From Pyxicephalus adspersus (Eukaryota > Chordata > Amphibia > Anura > Pyxicephalidae): 64,000 nt of DNA. The stretch covers positions 17,827,926 to 17,891,925 of the forward strand of contig NC_092863.1 in assembly GCF_032062135.1 (NCBI RefSeq), in the 5' to 3' direction. Below are positions 35,205-48,312 of this stretch, piece by piece. The first letter of the stretch is position 1, and each line of letters begins with the position of its first letter. Both the position numbers and the translations under genes were made by a program. The notes under the pieces are model-generated. The model saw only the letters and a list, made by a program, of their open reading frames with translations, ran no database searches and was not told the origin of the DNA.

Positions 35205-35673
35205 CAGGGGTGCCCACGCTTTTTTTGGCTTGCGAGCTACTTTTAAAATGACCAAGTCAAAATGATCTACCAACAATAAAAATGCTAAACATGTATTTGT
35301 TTATATATATACTCAGTATGACACAGATGTGACTAAAGCTAATGAGACATTGAATGGCAGAACATTGCACAGGCATTGTGCTACAAGGCTATAGTGACAG
35401 GCAAGCTACAGTTCACCTGTCATAGGAGAATGACATGCTGCACTAAAAAAAGAACTGATAATCTGTACAAAGGTATCCTGATAATTAAACCCTGACCCCG
35501 AGCCTGAACTGACTTGGCCGCCCAGCACTGCTCACCTCAGACTGCCCTCCCACCCTCCCCACTGTCAGGGCTATTGGTACTGTCAGGGCTATTGGTAAAC
35601 AGCAGGGAGGGGTAAGGCAGGGCTCCGTGATCAACTCACGTTGCCTTTGCGATCGATGTTTTGGGCACCCCTG
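35205..35673. mobile_element. hAT-like MITE
   Basis: Perfect 12-bp terminal inverted repeat CAGGGGTGCCCA/TGGGCACCCCTG, extended by GCTTTTTTTGGC and a GCGAGCTAC segment typical of vertebrate hAT (Charlie-like) ends. 469 bp, no transposase frame. Confidence 0.75.
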
Positions 35674-35997
35674 CGCAAAGCTATATGTAGTATAGCATTT
35701 TATGCAGCAACTATTCTTAGTAAAGGAAATGAGCTAAGTGCAGCTTTTGTCTATATGTGGGAGATGCATACCTTTGTAAACAAAATCATTTTTAATTAGA
35801 ATGCTGTATGTCTCTTTGGATTGCCCCGTTTTGTTCCTTTTTTGATTGAGTGGTACTAAAAAAAAAAAAAAAAATCTAGTGGATGAACTGAACAGACTAA
35901 CACATTGCCTACTGCACTGATCATGTATTGACATTACAAGTGATTTATTATTATAAATTATAATCAATTTAATAAGAGATTTGCTAGCTTTTTAATG

Positions 35998-36195
35998 CTA
36001 AACTCTGGACAGATTGATTGTGGTGTCATTGGCATACAAATAGTATTGTAGGCCGAATGAGGATATGAGTTTGTCAAGGGAGTAGGTTTGAAGAGAAATG
36101 AGTATAAGTGAAAGGACTGAGCCTTGATGAACACCACCAGAGAGGGGAACAAAAGAGGAAAGATTCAGGAAAAGAAAGGAGAAATTGTCTTGCAA
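35998..36195 (-). pseudogene. Reverse-transcriptase fragment of an L2/CR1-type LINE
   Basis: The minus-strand translation carries SSFVPLSGGVHQGSVLS then YSLDKLISSFGLQYYLYAND. This matches the non-LTR reverse-transcriptase block G-V-P-Q-G-S-V-L and F-x-L-Y-A-D-D. The catalytic YADD reads YAND and the Pro of PQGS is His, so it is dead. Only about 60 residues remain. Confidence 0.7.
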
Positions 36196-36610
36196 CTTTG
36201 TTCTGAGGAGGTGAGTGGCCTCATTTTTAAGAACAGTTTAGTTGACTTTCTTGCCCAAGTGCACCTGTAGTAAATATGCACAAGCTGGATGCTTCTGGCC
36301 TCCAAGCCAACAGGGGTCCCCTACCTATGCTCTTGGTCAGGCTGGATTTCCTAAACTTTCCCACACATATCATACCAGCCTGCTTCTAGCTGAAATTAAC
36401 AGTAGTTCGGCAATATTAGTTAACCTACCCGCTTGTTTCTGCTCACCCGACTGGGATGTGGTGTTCTTACAGGGAAGATGCCAGGTGGCCTCTAAAGCAG
36501 AAAGAACTACAATACTCATCACCATGTTGCTTTCGTGGCCAGGTTTCTAAAGATAGGGAAGGGCATTTTGGGGCCAATTAAAGGAAATCTTTCTTTGGGC
36601 CTCCTAATAC

Positions 36611-37091
36611 AGGTAGTGCCAGGGTTAAGGACATCCAACATACGGACGCCTCCTAGATGCTTCCCTGCTCGCTCCAGTGCAGGATGGAGGCTTGAAGGGG
36701 GAGGGGGCAGTTTGTATGATTTGCAGAAGAACTCTTTTGCTAAACACACCTGATGTTGTGGGTGATCCTAGAAGTGAAGCTAATGTGTAACATCTTTTAA
36801 CTCTTTAATGACCAAAACAAATTTTGAAGCTGTTTCTTGCACAGCTTGCTCCAGAAGTTAGAATGTCTAGGCTCCATAAAGTTTTTTTTATTTTTTTGCT
36901 TTGTTTGCGATAAATTTACAGTGAGGATTTTATACAGTAACTGACACCACCCTGCCTAATATTATGTTGAGACAAACATCTGACCTAACTGCATTTATTA
37001 AAATAATGTACCTGGTTCGACCTACATACAAATTCAACTTAAGAACAAACCCACAGTCCCTAACTCGTATGTGACCCGGGGACTACCTGTA
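36611..37091 (-). mobile_element. MITE, GGTAGTCC-TIR family, full copy
   Basis: Inverted relative to the 9233 and 10346 copies. Outer ends CAGGTAGTGCCAGGGTTAAG and ACCCGGGGACTACCTG are inverted repeats flanked by TA on each side, supporting a TA target. Confidence 0.75.
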
Positions 37092-38224
37092 CAGCCATGT
37101 AGACGTAGATCAACAGCAGAGAACTCTGACCAACTAGGATCTTATAAACACATTAACAATGCAGCCACAAAAGAGAGTTCTATATAGACTGTAACATAAC
37201 AAACCATAACAAATGTAAATTATGACTTTTAAGACTCATGGGGCATAAAATCCGACCATATAAGATATGGTTGTCAGGGAGAGCAGTCAATCTGGTAGAT
37301 CAGAAATCTTGTTCCAGTCATTGTAAAGGTCTATGTCAACAGGCATTGAGCTTGTCTATGGCATCAGTTTGAGATGCTTTCAGATTTTTCAGCATTTTAC
37401 CTGCAGCTAACCTCCTAATCAGCATTTGGCATTCTTCCCACAGGTTTTCCATCTGCATTCCTTCATATGTAAATGCATCTTCTAATGTCTAAAGTAAGGT
37501 TACTTAACAAAAAAGCTACTACCTTTTGTTTTCTAATATAATGTTCCCCATCAGTAAAAAAAAACAATGTGTGTTGCTTGGTATGGGTGAAGTACTTCTT
37601 GCACATGTACATTTATTACAAGATTCCCATAATTATTTATACATTGTTTGCAAAAGTCCCCTATGCTTATAAATAAAAGAATTATGTATTTTATAAGATA
37701 CCTTATGTATTTTTTTTTATTTGAAGTACCTTAAAAAAATTATAACTAGCTGAAGTACCAACTGAGATGTGCTGTACTGTAACCCGCAATATAAAAATAA
37801 CAACTGCAAAATGGTTACTATAGCAACAAATATAGCAATATATTACCTTACTTTCATTGCAAGATTCATTCACTGGGATATGCAACGGGCAAATTGATAT
37901 GGGTCAGTAGGTTTGTGTTTGGTATGCCTATCAATAAAAAGTATCATTTTCCTATATGTACGAGAGGCTTTTAAAGTAAACATTATTGCAAACACCAGTT
38001 AGGCCTTTATTTCATTAAATCTTCCATGTGAATGCAAAAATTACTTAGCTGTCTTAGCTGTATCTGTTAAGACCTGTGCTTAAGTATGTAGGTTGCCACT
38101 GTAAACATTCTCTGGAAATGCTACTTTTCTGGCTCATTGGTTATCTCCTAACTGTCCCTGATTTGGGCGGAGATACACTCCTATAAAATGTATTATTTAC
38201 TAATGGGTTCTACCGCACTATTAT
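37092..38224. other. Intergenic
   Basis: AT-rich, nothing recognised. Confidence 0.55.
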
Positions 38225-38548
38225 TATAATTACACAGTATTTATATAGCGCCATCATATTACGCAGTGCTGTACAAAGTCCATAGTTATGTCACTAACTG
38301 TGCCTCAAAGAGGGCTCACAATCCAATGTCCCTACTATGGTCATATGTCAATTATACAGTCTAAGGCCAATTTTAGAGGGAAGCCCGTTAACCTCACTGC
38401 ATGTTTTTTGGATGTGGAGGAAACCGGAGTACCCAGAGGAAACCCACTCAGACACGGAAGAACTTGCAAACTCCATGCGGATAGTGTCCTTCATGCAGAT
38501 TCGAACCTGGGACCCAGCGCTGCAAAGGCAAGAGTGCTAACCTCTGAG
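38225..38548 (-). repeat. Full tRNA-type SINE, minus orientation
   Basis: Begins with the tail (TATTTATATAGCGCCATCAT) and ends with the tRNA-like head: GATTCGAACCTGGGACCCAG then GCTGCAAAGGCAAGAGTGCT. Inverse of the 19386 and 50495 copies. Confidence 0.85.
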
Positions 38549-38866
38549 CATTTGTCATTTGTGGAAGCTCAGTGGACCAGGAGATATTATTAGCAAAAGG
38601 GGACAGTCAGGGACCGGTGAGAAAACATTATTCCCGTGGGATGGGTGAAGGTTGTGTGATAGCAGTAGGAAAATTCATTCTCATCATTCTCCAATCATTC
38701 TTTATCTCAGCTATTTCCTTTTTAATGTTGTAATGTATGTAATTTGTAATCTATTTTGTTTCTCCTTGTAGTGCCATTATAAAAAATATACACACAATAA
38801 AAATAAATTTTAAATATCTTTACCATTGTTTGGACTCTAAATAAGGCACAAGTCCCAGAACAAAAT

Positions 38867-39088
38867 GGGCCTGATTTATTAATGCTCTCGGAGGCTGGAG
38901 AAGATACACTTTCATCAGTGAACTTGGGTGATCCAGCAAACCTGGAATGGATTTCTTAAGTGATTTGCCATTTGTTAGCAAATGTTTTCAATCCTGGACC
39001 CAATCCATTCCAGGTTTGCTGGATCACCCAGGTTCACTGATGAAGGTAAATCATCTCCAGTCTTGGAGAGCTTTAATAAATCAGGCCC
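38867..39088. mobile_element. Palindromic fold-back MITE
   Basis: The two halves are inverse copies: GGGCCTGATTTATTAATGCT ... CAGCAAACCTGGAATGGAT and ATCCATTCCAGGTTTGCTGG ... TTAATAAATCAGGCCC. The whole 222 bp can form one long hairpin. Copies at 45876 and 48091. Confidence 0.8.
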
Positions 39089-39828
39089 AATGTGTAGAAA
39101 ATATAAACTATGGTTATTATAATTTTATTACAATCCTGCCCCCAACAAAAGAAGAGTAAAAGCGGGTTAGAAGGAACCTAGCTGTAGGTGACATACAAGT
39201 GTCAATAAATTCTGATCTCAGAACCATTTCAGACTGAAGTCAAACTGGTTCCATTGACACAAGTCTAAAGCCCATCTACACAGGTCCTTACTATGCTTAA
39301 TGCTGATTGTAACCTATTCATATTGGTTTAACCACATTGCAAACACCCCCTTTCACAATCCTGTTCAGTTTTCTTGGGCCAAAAAGTGGCAACCATAGGG
39401 TCATAAATACAGCAACTTCTCTTTCAGCACCTTCATCTTGATTGTCAGAGGGACATTTTTTAAAGTTCTCTTTTATGTATGTTCTCCACTAAAACATTAT
39501 CATCTGTTAGTGAGATCTCAGTGTAAACAGGAGGTAAGTCTGCAAGCGGTGTGTGTGTGCCAACACGGATTTAAAATAGAGAATGTTTTTGTAAACCTCA
39601 CTTTAGAATGACACTGCAACGAAGTGTCGGCCTGGGAACTAACCTATCGTGTTTTTATGCATCTAGATGGAAATAAATGTAATGTTCTCCTAGTTGCTTG
39701 GATTTTCCAGCCTAGGGTCTTGCAGGCAGTGGCATTGACCCTGACACTTGCTGGTGGTTATCGAGGTTAGCTCTGATGCTTGATAGGGTTTATAATTGCT
39801 TGCATTGACAACGAATTGAACGAAGTGT

Positions 39829-40153
39829 TAAGCCACATACACACGTACAATTATAGATCTTTCACGATCCTTTCCAATGACCGACCGACCGACCAACCGC
39901 TGCACGATGCATTACCAAAGTGCTGTACATACAGCGCTGTTCTGCTCTATGCAGAGGGGAGGGGGGAGATTGACGGAGTGGCACCCTGCTTCGCGCTCTC
40001 CCCCTTACCTTGCATTGGGAACGCTAGTCGTCCGTGGATCGGCCAGGACGGTTGTTCGGACGATGAATGCTGTACACACGCCAGATTCTCGTTTGAAATC
40101 GGCCCTGAGTCGATTATCGGGCAAGAACCATTGGACGTGTGTACGTAGCTTTA
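39829..40153. mobile_element. MITE, TAAGCTACATACACACG family
   Basis: Left TTAAGCCACATACACACG and right CGTGTGTACGTAGCTTTA are inverted repeats. Interior has GACCGACCGACCGACC, GTACATACAGCGCTGTTCTG and a run of GGCC/CGAT-rich DNA shared with 41321 and 46080. Confidence 0.7.
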
Positions 40154-41320
40154 CTGCTGGGGTTATTGATGAACCTGACACTTGCTGGGGGTTATTGATG
40201 AACCTGGGGTTATTGCAGGCCCTGACACCTATGGGAATGTGATCTGAATGTGATTGCTCTGCAGTTAGTGAAATTATAACTTCATTTCTTTTTTTTTTAT
40301 CTATGAAGCAAATCACTAAGCTAACACAAGGATACGTTATCTTTATTTTCAGCCACGTGACTGTAATTTTCAAAAGAAATCATACTTATCTGAAAATCAC
40401 TGTCACATTTAAAAAAAAAAAAGATTATTATCCTTGTGTTTAGCTTCGTGAATTGATCCTCACGCGTGTCACAATATAAAATATGTATTTGTCTTAACAC
40501 AAAGACGCACACGCTCGTGCTATGTTTATATGAATGCTAAGACATGATAGCCCTCCCAACGTGACAAGCAGCTTCCTGCAAAGTGACTTTGAGCAGTCAC
40601 TGTCCCCTCCTCGTGACACCTCCCCCTGCACATGTCTCTGCAGCAGGCTGTGCTGTGTGATGGGGCAGTGTCTCACTGTGTCACATGCAGCAGCCATGTG
40701 ACTCCTCCTTGTCTGCTCCCTTTTCTCTTGTGCAGGGAAATTTTTTTTTTTCTTTGACTCACATGTGTCTGTGAATCAAAACACTGCTGTTAAATAATAC
40801 ATGGAATTTTTCCCAGAGTATATTTTAACCTATTGTTATCCTTGGCTTTTATTATGACCCATTTAAACACGTGTGTCGTATTATGTAAGTGGTAGAACAA
40901 TTTGAGAAACCAGGCGGATCATGATTTACTATATTTAAGTATTTCTAAAGACAGACTAGGCATTCACGAGGACGGTTTTGCACAACATGAGGCCTTGAGA
41001 AATATATGAAGGGCGGGCCCCAAATGGTCAGCATTCTGCACCCCTATTCTTTTTACTGGTGTCATTAAAATGGTTGGGGCCCTGAACAATTGCCTAGTTC
41101 CCCCCATAAAATCAGCCCTGCACAGTTGCCTAGTTAACCCCCCCCTAATAAACCAGCCCTGCACAATTGCCTATTGCTATTTTTGCTCACATTGAGAGAG
41201 ACTGAATGGACAGGTAAAGCACCATTTTCTGATCACTGTAATTTCTCCTGAAAAGCAGAAAGTTCTCTCGTGGGAGCTAATTGTTCTTGTTTATGAAAGA
41301 GGCAGACAGGTGACAAGCCT
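40154..41320. other. Intergenic
   Basis: No gene. A short tandem of about 45 bp with GCCCTGCACARTTGCCTA occurs twice to three times at 41085-41175. Confidence 0.55.
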
Positions 41321-41652
41321 TGGGCTACGTTCACACCTGCAATGGTTCTCGTCCGATATGGTCTCAGGGCCAATATCGGAAGAGAATATTGCCTGTGTAC
41401 CGTGTTCGTCATTCATCGTCCAAACAACCGTCCTGGCGGATCCAGGCACGATAGACGACGAACGATGGTAATGCAAGTGAAGGGGAGAGAGCGCAGCAGG
41501 GTGCTGCTCCCTAGTTCTCCCCTCCCCTCTCCATAGAACAGAACAGTGCTGTATGTACAGTACTCGTTCATGCATCATGCAGTTGTTTGTTATTGGAAAG
41601 GATTGTTAAAGATCCTTTCCAACAACAATTATTGCACGTGTGTACTTAGCTC
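41321..41652. mobile_element. MITE, TAAGCTACATACACACG family
   Basis: Shares GGTTCTCGTCCGAT, CAGGGCCAATATCGG, GTGCTGTATGTACAGTACTC and the right end TATTGCACGTGTGTACTTAG. The orientation agrees with the 46080 copy. Confidence 0.65.
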
Positions 41653-44600
41653 TCGGAAGGTCAGAACATGTGTGCTCAACAGAATGCCATTATCTTTATG
41701 ACCAGCATAAAGATAATTTGTCATTTGACTTTTGTGGTGAACAGAAGGCACAAAGACAGCATTATTTAGATGTTTGACTTGCATAGCAAGCTAAGACCAC
41801 ATGGTGCACATTGAACATGTATGTATGATCAGCTATGATAAGTTCAGGAATCACAAACATAATATGTAGTAATGTGCATATATGCATGTGATCCTGGGAT
41901 CCTTATCATCAGTGGTGCTAGCAGTTGCCATTTACTGATGAGAAAACACATACTGCAGAGTTTAGTGTCTACCCACAAACCCTTTACGGCAAACACAGTA
42001 GTGTGATTTCTATAGCTGCATGGTTACCTTGTAAATCATTTAAGAACCCCTGACATGCAATGTTATATTATATGCACAATACCATTTGTTACCAGTGGCG
42101 ATATAGCTAACAGTAGGTCCCCTTTGCAAAAACAGCCCCTGTTAGCATAGGAGAGACCAGGACGCTAATGCAGTGACACACTTTGCACCTCCTTTTGTCT
42201 GCCCTTGATTTTGTGTTAAGGTGGTCCATTAATTTTTAACAGACGCTACCCCACCACAAATGATTCACATTTGTGTTTCAGAGTGCTAAACTGTAAGGGT
42301 GTCGTGCTGTGCTTCCTGGGTGCATCAGGGTAATTGCAACATACTGCATTGGGTTCCAGAGAAAATGGTTTTCCCGTGTTAAAGCGTACATTTTATCTCC
42401 AATTCTAGAGTTGGGGTGGGGTAGCAAAAAGGGTTAACTGCCTAGGGCCTTTACCCTCTTCAGTTGGCAGAATGGCAATGGGTGTAGGAAGCTGGAATGT
42501 CTAAATCCAGCCCTGAACACAATAGTTTGAATGGGCCCTTCTGAATACTATATGAGGTTTGTTGTTGCTGACCTTTTCTGCAAATACTGAAAATACTTTA
42601 TATTATCAATATAAAAGCATAGAATGTTGTCAGTGTAAATGATGGGCAATTGTTGTGTTGACTGGTGGTTGTTACAGAACGCTGCTGGCTGCACAGTGGT
42701 AACGAGGTAAGCAATCAAAATTAGGGAGATATGGATTGCTTACACTGGTCATGCACTGATCAACCAGTGTATAGTTAACTTTAACATTACTTTTAATGTT
42801 AATAAACCCCAGCCAATAGAATTTCCATTCATTTTGTAACAAAGATTGCTTTCCAGTTAGTACAGGAAGGATTTGATGCAATCATGTGTAACCAGATTTC
42901 ATGTTTTCTGGGTATAATTTAGTAGCCTAAAAATGCCCATGCTCACGTGTATCAGTGCAGAGCCCCATTTAGTAGCTGCTTGTAATCACCACTTCCCATG
43001 CTGGCATCATGCCTTCTCCGGTTACCTAGAGATAAACAGGCCTGGTCTCATTTTGTGGCACAGATAATATGCCAGCTTGCATGCACATGGCAGGGGCAGT
43101 ACCGATGCGTGACAGGCGTGTTTGTTGTCCGCTGGTGGCTTCTATGCTTTCTTTATGAGCCTGGCCCTATATTGCTCTTTATGTCCCAAAAACATGCACG
43201 CCTTGAGAGAAACTGTTACAAGTCTGCGTTCAAGCCTTTGTTTGTATCATGATTTTCCTGTCTGCACATGTGTGTTTCCATGTGTACATGTGAGGGTTGT
43301 GCCTAAGGCGTTAAGCACTGCAGAAGACACGTGCATTTCTGTCAGTGAATGTGTTACATGGCCAAATATACCCGCCGCCTGCTGGTCACAATGGACGCGT
43401 GACTGACTGCTAATCCTGGCTGAGCCACACTGCAGTCAAATAGCACAGCACACAGCAAAGCTTTTCTACTCAGTGTTTAACCCGTCCTGTTCCAAAATAA
43501 GTCTGCAAAGAATTACCTGATCTATGGGCTGTTTGTATGCTAAGCACGTGTACTATATCCCGTGGTGGACATAGCCAACAGTGGGCACTTTTGCAAAACC
43601 GATTTGGGGGCCCCTGTAGGCTAGGGAGGGTCTGGGGCCCTGTGCAGTAGAACACCTTGCATCTCCCCTTGTCCGTCCCTGCATTGCATGCCCTTGTTTT
43701 TGGATAGGCACTAGTTAGTGACGTGATGCTTTAAACAAATCTGTGCAATACCACGACTCCCAACTGACACTCGTTTGTCCATCTTTTTGGTCTGTTTAAA
43801 TTTAATTGCACTAAAGCTGGCCATACATTTGACACAACCAAGTAAACGACCAATATCTTTTTAGTAACAATCATTTACCTGGTCACCACCAAGCACCCAT
43901 TAACCAGGAGAGCTGATAATCAGCATATTCAGATACTTTTATGAGGTAAGACATTAGATTTGATAAAAAAAAAAAACATTGAATCGTTATTAATAAATAA
44001 ATAAAACAAACAGAGCAGGGAGTGTTGCCATTGTTTGTTACGGCATGTTTACACTATTTTTTTTTTTTTTTTTTAAAGAACAAATGGGTCTGTTTTTTTA
44101 TTATTTTTTTAGACATTACTTACATTTTATCAGTTGCTACATGCTGCATGAGATAAAAACACCCTGGGTTCAAAGTTTGCATGAAGCCATTGGATAAACC
44201 AAACACTATATAGAAGAGATTTGTTAGGTCTACATATCTATTGATATGATGGTAAGCCCCAGAGCCAACATCAAGTCATGTCTCATTCTGGGCCCTCTAA
44301 ACCTAAACGCATCCTAGCGCATCCACAATTGATGGGAGTTATTTAAATATATAAAGATTGAGTGAACTTATCTGAGGGTGGGTACCTTTTTTATGAGCTT
44401 TCAAAAAATAAAAATTGTACTAGTTTTGCAAATTCCTAAAAAGCCTAGTATTTACCACTAGTTAAGCTGTGTTACTGCTAGACTGAACATGGCCTTAGGG
44501 AGCACTCCCCAAACTTCACACTGACAACTGGCATAGCTGTGTGAGTTTACAATGCAGCGAACGCTCCCATTGGATGGCAGGTTGTTAGGGAGCGCTCCCT

Positions 44601-45875
44601 GCTGCATATCAATGGCATTCCCGATTTATTGTTTGACTGATATATCTGTCACATATTGATCAAGAATGCCATTGTTTTTAATAAATTAGCATTAGATTTT
44701 ATATTTTGATCAAATGTCTTTTAGAGCTTTGAGAAATATCTTGGCTTAGTGAAGGGTCCATTTAGATTTATGCATATGGTAATGCACATAAGGTTCATAG
44801 CCTTGCCGTTCATTTTAAATGGCACTGCAACACACTAAATTTCTCCTTATTAGAGAAGAGGAAATTGGGGACATTTGAAAGCTTTAGCTTTAAGACAACT
44901 TACCTGCATTCCAGCATACCATAGTTTATGATTTGCATTGCTGCGATAAAAATGCCTTTTTTTGGAATATTAGGTTGCCAATCATTTTGAAGATGCTGCC
45001 TTAATGAATGACACAGCAGTGTACAACATCATGTGCTTTAAACCGAAATGCTATAGACTTCCCTGTGACAACACTTACTGGCCAGTGTTTACCTATGAAA
45101 TAAGTCACATGTTCCCTAATACTCAAAAGTACTGGGGTTTTAGAGTGCAGGGCATGAAAACAATTGGTAATTTGTCCTAAATGGGCAAAATACTCTTCTG
45201 CAGTTGCTTATAGGGAATACGTGGGTACAGTGCTGGGCTGAGGACTTCCTACTGTTGCTGCAGTAAAATGTTTAAACGCTGGTTCATTAACTCACTGCAG
45301 TTGGCAAATGGCTAGCAATGTGCAAACCACCAAAGGCCACCCAAGAACTGCTGTTGCCACCACCCTCCTAACTCTCATGCACAGTAACTGTAACCTTTAG
45401 CTACCATCTCAAAATGCACATATGAAGTTAAACAGCCTGGTTTTCCAGTCACTTCAGCCTTTAGGGTTTACTGAAATTGCTCCCGTGCGCACCAACTAAC
45501 TACTGGTTGCCATCTTAAAAAGCTTAACATTTCCTTGGATGCATTCTGATCAAGGATAGTGAAATCGAGAAGCAGTGCAAAGTAGAATTAATGCCACACA
45601 TCCAGAGGCCAGAGGATATTGCACAGTTCCTGGTTTACCTGACTGCCCTCTATCAGGGGTGAGGAAAGGTAAGTACCAAGTACATACATCTTTAAATTTA
45701 TAAAATAAAGGGTTTGGCACAGGTTTGTTGTCAGGCCATCCTAATCACAATGGTGAATCAAAGGGGCAAATTTTATAGGATAGAGTGGCTGATCTGTGAA
45801 TAAATAAAGATGCATATATCTGTAAAATATGACAGATCTCAAAGTCATGATTCTTCATTCAGGCCTGAGTTCATT
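41653..45875. other. Intergenic
   Basis: No coding signal. Two copies of a degenerate repeat start ACCAGTGGCGATATAGCTAA (42094) and CCGTGGTGGACATAGCCAAC (43556), each followed by GTGGGC/CTTTTGCAAAA and a GGCCC-rich part. Poly(A)/(T) runs near 43970 and 44050. Confidence 0.55.
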
Positions 45876-46074
45876 GGGCATGATTGATTAAAGCTCACCA
45901 AGGCTGAAGAGGATACACTTTCATCAGTGAAGCTGGAAAAGATTTTTTCAAAATAATTCTCTATTATGCAGCAAATGTTTTAATCCTGATCCTTTCCAGG
46001 TTTGCTGGATCACCCAGTTTCACTGAAGAAAGTTTATCCTCCTAAGCCTTGGAGAGCTTTATTAAATCAGGCCC
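45876..46074. mobile_element. Palindromic fold-back MITE
   Basis: Second copy of the 38867 family: AAGGCTGAAGAGGATACACT left, CAGGTTTGCTGGATCACCCA and ATTAAATCAGGCCC right. Confidence 0.75.
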
Positions 46075-46079
46075 ATTCT

Positions 46080-46388
46080 TAAGCTACATACACACGTCCA
46101 ACGGTTCTCGCCCGATAATCGACTCAGGGCCGATATCAGGCAAGAATCTGGCATGTGTACAGCGTCAGATCAACCGTTCTGGCCGATCCACGGACGATGG
46201 GCGACGAATGATGGACGATCCTATTGCAAGGGAAGGGTGAGAGCGCGCAGCAGGGTGCTGCTCCGTTGCTCTCCCTCTCCCCTCTGCATAGAGCAGAATG
46301 GTGCTGTATGTACAGCACTTGTTCAGGCATCGTGCATCGTGAAAGATCCTTTCCAACGACTAATATTGCATGTGTGTATGCAGCTTTA
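46080..46388. mobile_element. MITE, TAAGCTACATACACACG family, best copy
   Basis: Left TAAGCTACATACACACGTCC against right CATGTGTGTATGCAGCTTTA. Interior CCCGATAATCGACTCAGGGC. It abuts the fold-back element at 45876. Confidence 0.75.
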
Positions 46389-48090
46389 GAACTAGAGTTA
46401 ATCCCTTAGCTATCAGTTAGATTCAAGCATCCCATTAATCTTGAATCTCATTAGTAGCTGTGGGAAAATAATTCCAGCTTTTAGCTAGAACATTCTGGTA
46501 TACCAAGTGATGCTGAATAATTAGAACTGGAAATAAATGGAATGTCTGTGCTTTTTACAGCCAGTCAGACTATAGCTGTCATTGGTCAATCTCAGACAAT
46601 GCAATAAGATATACGAAAAGATAATATTAATTTTCTAAATACGATATGTGTAATATCATCCACTAAGCATGAAACATGATGGAGGGCATGATGAATAGGT
46701 ACAATGAGAGCAGGTGTGTTGTTTTCTATCCTGCATTCTGTGTCAAAGATCTCTCTCTCTTTCTATCTTTCTCTTCCACAAACACAGCCTGATAAATGGG
46801 CAAGCAAGAGTACACACTGGCAGAAATGCATGCAGTAAATGTTCCCAGACACTGCCTGCCTGACATATAAATGAGGACAGCTGCACAGAGTCGCTTTAGA
46901 AACACTGTCAGTTTGTAATATGAAGAAAGGGGGAAAAATACTATGATTCTTCTTCACTGAATATATAAAACGTTCTAAGGAATCAGGGGACCAGAGATCC
47001 CACATGATTGACAAAATATTGACTTTAATTCATAAAATCATAAATCATACCCCAATCATTCCCAATCTTCTCATTTAGCTAATTTGTTCATTTAAACAAT
47101 CGATGTTTTGCTTTTAGTACACTAATTATTTTATCTTACACTTCTGCTGAAATTACAGCATGCATGTTTTAATATAAATGTATGCAGTATTCTGTATTCT
47201 GTAAGTTCATTCATAAAGTTTATTGTATATTACTAGCTTCTGGCTGGTGCCAACAGTGATTTTCACTCGAGCTTCCATTTTGGAGAGCAGAAACAAGAGG
47301 TAAAATAAAACTGTGTCAGATAAATGCTAGTTTACTATGTCATTATTCATTAATACTTGATATAAGGAAGCATACAGCATATTGTTGACCCTAATTTGCA
47401 CCATTCTGCATCTCTTGTATTAGTTAAAGGCCAGCTGGGTTGGCCAGTGCTGGAACACAATGTTTGGTATTTGGGTTTGAATTTGAGGGCTCAGCAATTG
47501 TTTTTACATTTTGTGCATTGACCCCGTTTTGACCGCTGTCCCAAGCCAGCGGAGGGGGGCTAACATAGAACATTTGTGGGATTTGGCTGGAACACAGTCA
47601 AACACTGCAGCAAGTGTCTACTTTCACATAATATTATGACAACAGGTAATCATGGCTGCGGTATGGTTTGTGGCCACATAGGTCTTTATTTATTAAGCAA
47701 AGAACAATATAAAATAGGAAGCAAACCATGATTACCAATCATAAACCTACTTTAATTATTCTAACTTTATATAAAGTGGGCTACACTGCAAAATAGTAGG
47801 TCAGATCTGCAGTGGTATACACATTTCTGTGAAAGTCATTCAACATATCAGTGTGTACACATTGCTACATATTGCAAATGAGGCCATGAGATTCATCAGG
47901 TTGTATAGAGACACAACAGGAAGCGGAAATCTCTCCAGAATAAAGAGTAATTCCCTCTTTGATAATTACCACTAGAACATATTAGAATGATTATCCTATC
48001 TTCACCATCTGCTCAGGACAGCTGTGAAGTTTTGGATTCCTGGGAACTTTAGATATATATGCCCACTGTGTATATAATAATATACACAGT
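46389..48090. other. Intergenic
   Basis: No gene; a CT-rich run at 46748-46775 only. Confidence 0.55.
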
Positions 48091-48312
48091 GGGCCTGATT
48101 TATTAAAGTTCTTCAAAACTGGAAACTTAGACTATCATGGGTGAACATGGGTGCTCCAGCTAAATTGGAATGGAGTTGGTCAAGGATTGAAAACATTTGC
48201 CAAATAATAACAAATTATTTTAAGAAATCCATTCCAGGTTTGCTGGTTCACCCAGGATCTACCATTATTGTCAATATTCTCATGTCTTGGAGAACATTAT
48301 GAAATTAGGCAC
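48091..48312. mobile_element. Palindromic fold-back MITE, degraded
   Basis: GGGCCTGATTTATTAAAGTT on the left and CCATTCCAGGTTTGCTGG then a decayed AAATTAGGC on the right. Third copy of the family. Confidence 0.7.

Noticed and set aside
39780..40373. Frames of 121-122 residues on both strands
   Set aside because: They lie in a MITE; related peptides appear at 41291 and 46049-46389 because those are copies of the same element.
40494..40740. Possible gene or enhancer in a relatively GC-rich patch
   Set aside because: No coding signature on either strand and no motif cluster strong enough to claim an enhancer.
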